From Pachyseris speciosa (lineage: Eukaryota; Cnidaria; Anthozoa; Scleractinia; Pachyseridae), in assembly GCA_016490735.1 (NCBI GenBank), contig JAEMWC010001120.1, positions 42,501 to 106,500 of the forward strand: 64,000 nt of DNA, written 5' to 3'. The notes under the pieces were generated by a model, which was not told the origin of the DNA, did not search any database, and saw only the letters and a list, made by a program, of their open reading frames with translations. Made by a program: the position numbers and the translations under genes. Positions 56,686 to 64,000 of the stretch are shown piece after piece. Within the stretch, counting starts at the first letter, position 1; every line of letters starts with the position of its first letter.

Positions 56686-57155
56686 ATGTTTCAGGATCTT
56701 CCACAGGAAATAATCAAACTCAGAAGAGAGCAGATGCCAACGTTCAAGAAAGCACAGAGAAATGGTATGAGGGTTTCCTTTAGCAAGCGTCAACCTGACA
56801 GGAGGATACCAAAGAAGTCTTGTATAACTTTTTGGAGAATGATCTGGGAATTTCCAATGCTCGCAAAATCGAAATCCAAGGTGTCCATAGGACTGGTAGA
56901 AGACCAAACAACAGTAAACTCAGAGGTATCATCACACGATTTCTCCGCTACTCAGATCGGGAGGATATTTTCGCCCGCCGTTCCGCTCTGAGCAGGGAGA
57001 GTTACTTTGGCACTGGCCCAGATCTCCCGAAACAAGTTGTTGACATGGGAAAAAATCATCCCTAAAATGATCGAGGCGAGGAAGAGAGGAAAGAGGGAAG
57101 CTTTCAGTAGCTCACAACCTTATATTTTATTTGTTGATGGTGAGAAATTTTCTTG
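56686..57155 (+). mobile_element. L1/Tx1-like LINE ORF1 fragment
   Basis: Frames in order: DLPQEIIKLRREQMPTFKKA, FSKRQPDR, then EVLYNFLENDLGIS, EIQGVHRTGRRP, LRGIITRFLRYSDREDIF, DLPKQVVDMGKNH and, after a one-base shift at CCC (57060-57062), KMIEARKRGKREAF and YILFVDGEKF. HRxG..., RFxxxxDRE and the Lys/Arg-rich end are typical of L1 ORF1 RNA-binding proteins. The DLP...K...FS end motif occurs twice, as if two C-termini were joined. Confidence 0.65.
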
Positions 57156-57554
57156 AAGTTGTACATATCACGCACAAGCATAATTAAAAAAACCCTGTGG
57201 CATCTAGGTAAAGGGGACCATGCTCATTTTAAGAAGAAAAGATTCCTTTGATTTCCTGAATTTTGCGTTGTTGGATAAAAACAGTTTATTAGTGTTGTTG
57301 TTGTTGTTGTTGCTCTGAATTAAAAAGAAACATTGGCGTCTCATGTAAATAAGGAGTACTCTTGAGACGACCCAATACAACGTAGCGCTAATCAGTCTTT
57401 TATCACTGGCTACGTTTAAATCTTTTGTCTCTATGTTTGATGTGACGAGTGTTTTAATGTTAGTAATTTTGCTAAATTGTCTCGGGTAGTACAAATACCC
57501 GTGGGAGTATCAGCTGCTGCTCTATTGGTTTCTCTTTTCACCTTTACAAATAAT

Positions 57555-57588
57555 GTATATATTTAGCCATGCCTAAAAGCGGAGCTCC
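57555..57588 (+). repeat. Solitary R terminus
   Basis: TATATATTTAGCCATGCC then TAAAAGCGGAGCTCC, the same end as in R copies A-C, with unrelated sequence inward. Confidence 0.7.
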
Positions 57589-58295
57589 AAAAGCATTCTT
57601 TTTCTACTGGCATTTACATATAGTCTGCTTGTCATATCACCCATCTGACCTCACTCTAGCTACAGATGCAATGCTGTAGAAAATAGTATTGAAAGGTGAT
57701 CTCAGCCAGTGGCACAGTGGATTTGGACCCCCTGCAAATTTGTACCCTCCAGTTCAGATCTGCTTGTGGATCAGACTTGGACCCCCTAGTCTAGAACTGC
57801 TGGAAGATATGTACCTCCTTTTACGGATTTGGACCCCCACCCCTCCTAAAAACAAGCGTTCTATTGAGTAAGGTAATAAAATTCCTTTTCAAATTGTGTT
57901 AGGTGTTGTTAAAAAAGCAAAATAAGAATATTGAGGTAGTTTTCTAAAAATAATCTTTAATACTTTGTGTAAAAAAGAACCTGCAACGCTATATTTTGCA
58001 TCTATGAAATTTTTAAAACAAAACATTCTTAACAACTTAGAGCAATACCTAAGGGCAGGTCTGTTTCCCCGTTCAATTTTAGGCTACTTAATTATTGTTT
58101 AGAGCCACTAGATAGTAGTGGAGAAGTCTGGTGACTGCTCCTTTGAATCAGTATCACATCAGTTATATAGTGATTCAGATCATTACTTCAGAATGAATGC
58201 AATTTCAAGTATCCACAGCCTCCCATGAGACAGTCGGAAAACTATGAAAAGAAAAAAATATGAAATGGAAATCAATAAAAATATTGAGATCTTTA
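57589..58295. other. Non-coding, with TTGGACCCCC repeats
   Basis: TTGGACCCCC recurs three times at 57722-57840 with varied spacers. No gene. Confidence 0.5.
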
Positions 58296-58481
58296 ACAAA
58301 TAAAGAAGCCTCGCCTGTGATCTGTTCTGTTGTAAAGCACGCAGGAAGCGGATAGAGCACGAAAGAAGTGTAGGGGAAACACGAGACGTAGTCGAGTGTT
58401 TTCCCTACTTCTTGAGTGCTCTATCCGCTTCCTAAGTGCTTTACAACAGAACAGATCACAGGCGAGGCTTCTTTATTTGTT
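58296..58481. mobile_element. Hairpin element, ~85-bp arms
   Basis: Left arm AACAAATAAAGAAGCCTCGC and its right-hand inverse share GTGATCTGTTCTGTTGTAAAG and GAAGCGGATAGAGCAC around a short AGACGTAGTC loop. Confidence 0.9.
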
Positions 58482-58829
58482 TTATAATAAAGAATTTCTT
58501 AATTTCCCCACGCATTCGGCTAAAATTTTCGGAAAACTTTATTTTCCAAATCGTACGAGTGGCGTCAGCCGTACGCCCTCCGTACATCTGTACTCTGATA
58601 AGGTACGCTAAAACAGACCAATCACAATCCTTGTTAGAATGGTTCAAAACATTTTATTGGTTGAAACAGACCAAAGCTGTCAAAATGTCAAATCATCTAA
58701 GTTCGGAAACCATCAAAGTGTGAGTAGTCGCGAGTAGTTTTTTGGCCTAAAATCGGGATCGAAAAGCAAATTGTTCAGTAAAATCCAGCTGAAATTCGCT
58801 AAAAAAGCTGTAAAGATCAAGAGCTAGAT

Positions 58830-59450
58830 TTAAAAGATACTCAGGAAGATGAATTTCCGAGTGATAAACGGAATAGCAAAAGAGGTTTCACGTGAAAAGC
58901 TTAAAACTTGGATCGACTTCGATGGAGCCCGGCGTAGCTGAATTGTGTGGTTGAAAAAGAAAATGATTCAACGCCTCAAGGGCTTTTACTTTACCATGGC
59001 ATCTTGCAGCTCACCAAAAAAGGTTCACAGAACAGTTTACCATTAATGAGAGGAAAGAGTAGCTCAAACTCGGTAGAAACCGTTGGGACAAACGGTTTGT
59101 TGTTTACGGAGGCCGGTTTTTAAGTGGATGTGTATTTTCAAGTGGTGGAACCTCAGTCTACAGCGCAGGTAAATAAATTGAAGCTTTGAACATTTGGTTT
59201 GATCTTTGTTACTTTTGTTCAGGACTGAAACTCATATTTATCTCTCGACTGGATGTAAATAATAATCATCTACACTCGTTTTGGACGCAAATTAAAAAGT
59301 AGTTGAGTTGTTTGTTTGTTTGGCTTGCGAAGGAAAGTGTTTTTACTTCGCTTGGCTGACTGTTTTTCGACGTGCCTCGGCATTGTTGAGAAAAATTTAC
59401 TCTTCTGTTTTTAACACGTAATTGGAATGAGTCCTCGTGAAATTAAGGGT
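58830..59450 (-). mobile_element. Repeat R, partial copy D
   Basis: Corresponds to about 29750-30390 of copy B in the same orientation: AAACTTGGATCGA, TTGTGTGGTTGAA, TCTCGACTGGAT, CTTGGCTGACTGTTTTTCGAC. Both R termini are missing. Confidence 0.75.
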
Positions 59451-59451
59451 T

Positions 59452-59552
59452 AATATCACTTGTGTTTCCAGAGGTTGCTGAAATTGCCCTTGTCGCTGCG
59501 CGACTCGCACAATTTCAGCAACTTCTAATTCTGAAAACACCCGTGATATTAA
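59452..59552. mobile_element. Small hairpin
   Basis: AATATCACTTGTGTTTCCAG and GAGGTTGCTGAAATTG are matched in inverse by CAATTTCAGCAACTTC and ACACCCGTGATATT. Confidence 0.8.
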
Positions 59553-60746
59553 TATCATGCTGTTATTTGTGGTGTTACTCGCAGAAGCATCTTCCAAATC
59601 CATTGAGGCTAAGAGCTCGTTTTCATACTCGATTTCTGGGTCTTATAAGACGCCTCACTCAAAATAAAAACCGAAGGAAAAATTCAGAAACTGGTCGGCC
59701 ACTTTTCATTTGGGTCGACTCGATTTGCGTGAGACCGTAGCCGGCCGTGCATCTGTACTCTGATAAAGTACGCTGTTTTAACCAATCAGAGCGCGCGTTA
59801 TATCAAAACTTTATTATAATATGAATTAAGACCAAGATATTTGTCTTGATCAGTTACTTCTCGACCTTACTATCACAAAAAAAAAACTGCTTGCTAGCAT
59901 TAAGCTCATCAATCAATACACCTAAAGTATTTTCAAAAATCTAGCTGCTCTTCTGGCCAGCCAAGTGCAAGACCAAACAACTTGATAATAAAATATTGGG
60001 CATTTGTTTGATACCACTATCAAGGTCATGATTAACAATGTAGTATGAGGATCGATTTAAGGTAATGATTCATCAAAGCAATTAAAGTGCTGGAAATCAG
60101 TGTTAGCCATCTTAACTTGATTTTTTATTTTGCAAGAAAGGTAAGGACTAGTCTCAAATTTCTCCACGTACATTTGAAATTGCACAACATACTTCATCAA
60201 GCATCAGAAATGCCATTAAACATTAAAGCCAAATGTCATCCAAACATCCCAAAAGACTGGTGTGAGCAGCTACTAATAAAATTTATTGAAAGACTGTATG
60301 CAAGAGAAGGAAGTCCAAAGGATGTGTAACTAGAATTGATGAGCAAGAGCTTACTTTAAGGTTAATAATACTTTGTCATGCGAATACAAGTAAGTTAATA
60401 AGATGACTGGAGAATAATTGGGAAGAACTTCATTCCCATACAAAGAATATTATCTAATATTGAACATGCTAAAAACCAAGAGGTGAAATTTAAACGCGGC
60501 TCAAAATTAAATCGAATACTGGTCTCTTACAAGTCACCCCTGATTTGAGATTGACATTAAAAATTAAGAAGTAAAATTTGAATTAAACCCAAAGCTAACC
60601 TAATTAAATTACATACTTGTCGCTCACAAGTTACATCTGATTTAAAATTGACACAAAATTTAATAAGGTGCATGCATGACGTTCGATGGTATACTATACT
60701 ATTCCAGACTGTTATGAAGCGATTACAAAAAGAAAAGCTGAAGATC
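59553..60746. other. No recognised gene
   Basis: CATCTGTACTCTGATAA-GTACGCT at 59748-59772 also occurs at 58585-58609, suggesting a pair of related element ends. A plus-strand frame ending at 60329 has NIPKDWCEQLLIKFIERLYA and looks protein-like; not identified. Confidence 0.4.
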
Positions 60747-63203
60747 ATATATATATTTAGCCAGGCCAAGCCTAGAATCTGAGCTGCACACTGTCATCGA
60801 TCAACTTCGCATGGCTTTCCTTCAGGGGCACCCAACGAGCCAAATCAACCAAAAGCTATAGAAAGGCATTTTTAAGTAAGGTGTTTGAAGTCTGTTTAAA
60901 ATGATGTTTTCAAAAGCTAGAAGATGTTCATCTGTTCGGGTTTCCTAGCTAAAATTTTAATTGCCCGAAAATGTTAGGGAACAAAATCTTCCTTTGAGAA
61001 AATGGAAGCTGAAATGAACTTTCCACGAACTTTAATTTCTAGGGAACTATTTTCTTTCCGAGAACGCTCGTTGACGTTTTTGACTGCCAAAAACAGCAAT
61101 TACGACCTTTTCGAAAACCTGAGGGGATAGGATTTGCCAATTGCAAATCTTTAGGCCACGTTTTAGTTACGAAAATACGAGTGCACTCTTTAATCCACGC
61201 CGAAAACACAAGGCGAACTACCCTCCACCGAACAGATATTTAGCGAAACTTGTCGTTGGCGCCCCTGTTCCTTGGGCCAGTTTAATTTGTGTCCAAAATA
61301 ATTGAGCAACAGCAGGGAAAACGAAAAGTCTTCGATAACAAACGTGTGCAAAAAAAAAGACAGATATTCTCGAGTCCAAACTACTTTGAGATGAAAGTGT
61401 AAAGGAATTCAAAGCGGATCAAAAACAAAACACTGCAAGCAAACAAAGTACGATGCGAATGTTTGTTCGAAGAAGGAGAAGGTGGAGCAATTAAACAAGA
61501 CTAGCTAGTAATAAAAATAGCGTGTACTGATTAAGCTAGAAAAATGGGTATTTATTTGGACATAAATGCCCGTAGAAAAGACAATAAAGGGTACAAACTG
61601 ATCGTTAAGAGCAGTCAACAGGAATTGACCGCGGTTCAGAAACAACAGAACAACAAAATATTACAAGAAAACAAAGCACAATACGAAGAATGTTTCTTCG
61701 AAGATTCTTGGAGAAGGTGGAGAAATTAGACAAGTAATAAAAATATTTTGCATTAAGTTAGAAAAATTGCTAAGCAATGTTGACATCAATGTCCATAGAA
61801 AAGACAAAAAGAGGTCCGCACCTGATCGTTTAGAGCAGTCAACATGATTCACGGCAGGCAGCAATCACTCGGAACGTGACAGAGCTTAATTATACCGCCA
61901 TTTCCCACAAAATCTTTCCTTGGCTGACACAAAATCCTGAAGTGCTTTGATAGTTTTACTGTTACTTCCCATGTCTTCCGAAGGACCTTCTTCAATTAAT
62001 GACTCTCAGTAGCAAAACATCATCCAGTTAACGAACAAGGCGCTTGCCAAACCACAGGAGCATTTCTCTCGCAGGCCCGTCCACTATGAAATTTATCAAA
62101 GCCAGCCAGCCAGTCAACCCATTTCGCTGTTTTTAACATCCAAACGCTGATTCTTACCGGTTCAAACAAATTAATACGACATGTTTATAGACGGCGAAAC
62201 TTAATTGTTGTTTACAGGGCGCTTTTGACGAAGATCTCTAAAACGTTTTTCAAATGACTGGTGAGGCGCGCTGGGTTTTGACATTTTTGACAGCTTTTTG
62301 ACAACTTTATGTCATATTTTTAGACGTGCACATGCATTTGACCGGCTATTTTGTTTCACTCGAGCTTGAGTTTCTGCCTTCAAACAAGTTAATTAAAAAA
62401 CAATTTTCCTTCGCAGAAACGTACACAGCCAGCAAAAAATTTCCAAACGTTGATCCTTACCGCTTCTAACAAAAACTCAGAATTAATCAAAGTTAGAGGG
62501 CAAAACTTGGGTTGTTTTATAATATAGTCTTAGGAAGAAGATTTCTAACTTTTTCAATGAAGTGTGAAGTGCCCTTAGTTTTTGATAGCTTTCTATCAGA
62601 TTTTGAGACGTGCACATGCATTTGATCGGCTTTTTTTCCCTCGAGTTTCAATTTTTGCCTTCAAGTACATTAAGCTCTTAAAATCAGGGCCTGAGGGCAT
62701 GAGGCGAACCGAGGCACTTGCCTCGGTAAACATGTCGAGTTTATCGAATTTATTTATTGTGTGTGTCTTACGAAAATATAATTAAAGCAGCCTCTCCAGT
62801 TTCACAGTTGCGTTAAAGCATTTGTTTGAGGTTCCTGTAAGAGGCTATACATTTTAAAGAGGTCTTTTTTTTCCTTTTTACCGGCATTTCCTCGGTTACC
62901 GAGTTTTCGTCCTGCTACGGCTCAGAAAATACAATGCCGATACCGCTAAACGATCATAAAATTCTTCTCTTATTGTCTTCAGTTGTTTTGTTTGTTTTTC
63001 CAACGATTTCCTGCTAACATGCACAAAAAAAGAACAGGTTTATCTCGAGTGTGACTTTTCACTTGGCATACATGCAGGGGCTCAGGTACGTGCGTACGAC
63101 GTACGTATGGTGAGCAAAACCAAACTTTTTCCAGCAGATGGGTTACCATATTTTCTTAACCATGGTGCTCCGCGCGCGCGCCTTCAGCGCGCGGAGCTCC
63201 GCT
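60747..63203 (+). mobile_element. Repeat R, copy C
   Basis: Begins ATATATTTAGCCAGGCC and ends GCGGAGCTCCGCT after a GC-rich hairpin (63155-63203). Contains GAGCAGTCAACAGGAATTGA and AACGATCA-type motifs as in copy A. The most diverged of the three. An L1/Tx1-like ORF begins five bases after its end. Confidence 0.6.
61420..61850. repeat. Subterminal ~190-bp tandem repeats of R
   Basis: GAGCAGTCAAC, TTACAAGAAAACAAAG, GAAGATTCTTGGAGAAGG and GCTAGAAAAATTG/GTTAGAAAAATTGC recur about every 190-220 bp; the same units lie at 4030-4400 in copy A. Confidence 0.65.
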
Positions 63204-63207
63204 ATCA

Positions 63208-64000
63208 ATGGATAGCAAGAGCCTAAAGTTTAAAATAATCTCGCTCAACGTTCGAAGGATAAGAAATTTCGAAAAGCGAAAATCAATTTTCAATTGGTTA
63301 ATGAAGCAAAATTCTGACATCTGTTTTTTGCAAGAAACATACAGCACTGAGGGTATTGAAAATCAGTGGAAAAAACAATGGCCTGGAGACATATATTTCG
63401 CTCATGGCTCTACCCGTAGTCGCGGGTTTGCTATCCTTATACGCAAATCCTTTGACTTTAAATTGCAATCAATTCAAACCGATAAGGAGGGGAGATTTCT
63501 ATTTATAGAAGCAACAATTCAAGACGAGCCCTTCCTTTTGGTAAATATCTACGCCCCCAATAGTGTCACTAGCCAGTCTTTGTTCTCCCAATCATTGCCC
63601 GAACTTCTTTGTGACGAGCAAAACCAAGGAACTAATCACAAAATTATATTAGGTGGGGACTTGAATATAACTTTTGACACTGATCTAGACTGTTCGGGTG
63701 GAAAACCAGTGCTAAAAGAAACGGTGAAGTTTGTAGAGGACATTTTGTTAAATAATGATTTAGTAGACATTTGGAGAATCCGTAATCCCGATAATAAAAA
63801 GTTTATTGGAGGCAAAAAAAGCCCAATAATTCAAAGGCGATTAGACTATTGGCTTATAAGTGATTTGCTACAAGACCTTGTAGCTAATGTAGACATTGTG
63901 ACAGCAATCAAAACGGACCATTCCGCGATAACCCTTGAAATTAACAGCTTAAAAGATCAACAGCGTGGTCCCTCTTTCTGGACGTTCAATAACAGCCTAT
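63208..64000 (+). CDS. L1/Tx1-like LINE ORF2, endonuclease domain (runs off end)
   Basis: Open from ATG 63208 to the window end (264 codons). The APE-type endonuclease motifs are all in order: ISLNVRR, ICFLQETYS, RGFAILIRKS, FLLVNIYAPN, ILGGDLNITF, RRLDYWLISD and KTDHSAITLE. The conserved E, D/N and SDH/TDH-type catalytic positions are present. No stop or shift so far, so this may be a recent, intact copy. ORF1 is not seen upstream; repeat R abuts instead. Confidence 0.85.
   Translation, partial: MDSKSLKFKIISLNVRRIRNFEKRKSIFNWLMKQNSDICFLQETYSTEGIENQWKKQWPGDIYFAHGSTRSRGFAILIRKSFDFKLQSIQTDKEGRFLFIEATIQDEPFLLVNIYAPNSVTSQSLFSQSLPELLCDEQNQGTNHKIILGGDLNITFDTDLDCSGGKPVLKETVKFVEDILLNNDLVDIWRIRNPDNKKFIGGKKSPIIQRRLDYWLISDLLQDLVANVDIVTAIKTDHSAITLEINSLKDQQRGPSFWTFNNSL

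Noticed and set aside
56437..56907. 156-codon minus-strand ORF
   Set aside because: Antisense shadow of the L1 ORF1-like piece and a MITE arm.

Overview
This is a eukaryotic, animal nuclear sequence, most likely from an anthozoan cnidarian and probably a stony coral. It is A+T-rich and has GT-AG introns with sparse small exons. It carries secreted PAN/EGF proteins and a dense mix of CR1/jockey-like and L1/Tx1-like LINE pieces, tRNA-derived SINEs, many foldback (MITE-like) elements and long microsatellites. The coral assignment rests on recalled resemblance of repeat and gene families, not on a search. There are no operons, rRNA genes or convincing functional tRNA genes.

Layout. 0-9 kb: candidate minus-strand exons (about 1.02-1.12 kb and 8.69-8.86 kb) of a gene whose first exon has a CCDC17-like zinc finger, separated by a roughly 7.5 kb repeat-filled intron. 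9.4-10.5 kb: an intronless tocopherol-cyclase-like secreted protein gene with one single-base frameshift. 11-19.5 kb: MITEs, LINE scraps, a SINE ending in a (TATG)n tract, an 843-bp palindrome and, at 15.07-15.42 kb, a small insertion with 10-bp target duplications that carries a complete hammerhead ribozyme (a retrozyme-like element). 20.3-24.6 kb: a PAN-domain relic and a decayed two-exon PAN-EGF gene. 26.1-31 kb: a decayed L1/Tx1-like LINE next to copy B of a roughly 2.3-kb repeat called R here (copy A 3.93-6.17 kb, copy C 60.75-63.2 kb). 33.6-38.8 kb: one old gene of a coral-expanded family, broken into three collinear pieces by LINE and pogo-type insertions. 39.5-43.4 kb: a foldback element with SINEs inside it, a heptamer satellite element and an integrase-domain pseudogene. 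44.9-51 kb: the apparently intact minus-strand PAN-EGF gene, an inverted paralogue of the 22-24.6 kb pseudogene that shares about 1 kb of upstream sequence with it. 51-64 kb: further foldbacks, a second CR1-like LINE, an L1 ORF1-like piece, R copies, and the start of an L1/Tx1-like endonuclease ORF that runs off the end.

Only three loci look like host genes that could be working: the CCDC17-like exons, the tocopherol-cyclase-like gene (if its frameshift is an assembly error) and the PAN-EGF gene at 44.9-50.3 kb. The strongest unusual signal is the hammerhead ribozyme unit at 15.25-15.33 kb within its 254-bp repeat.
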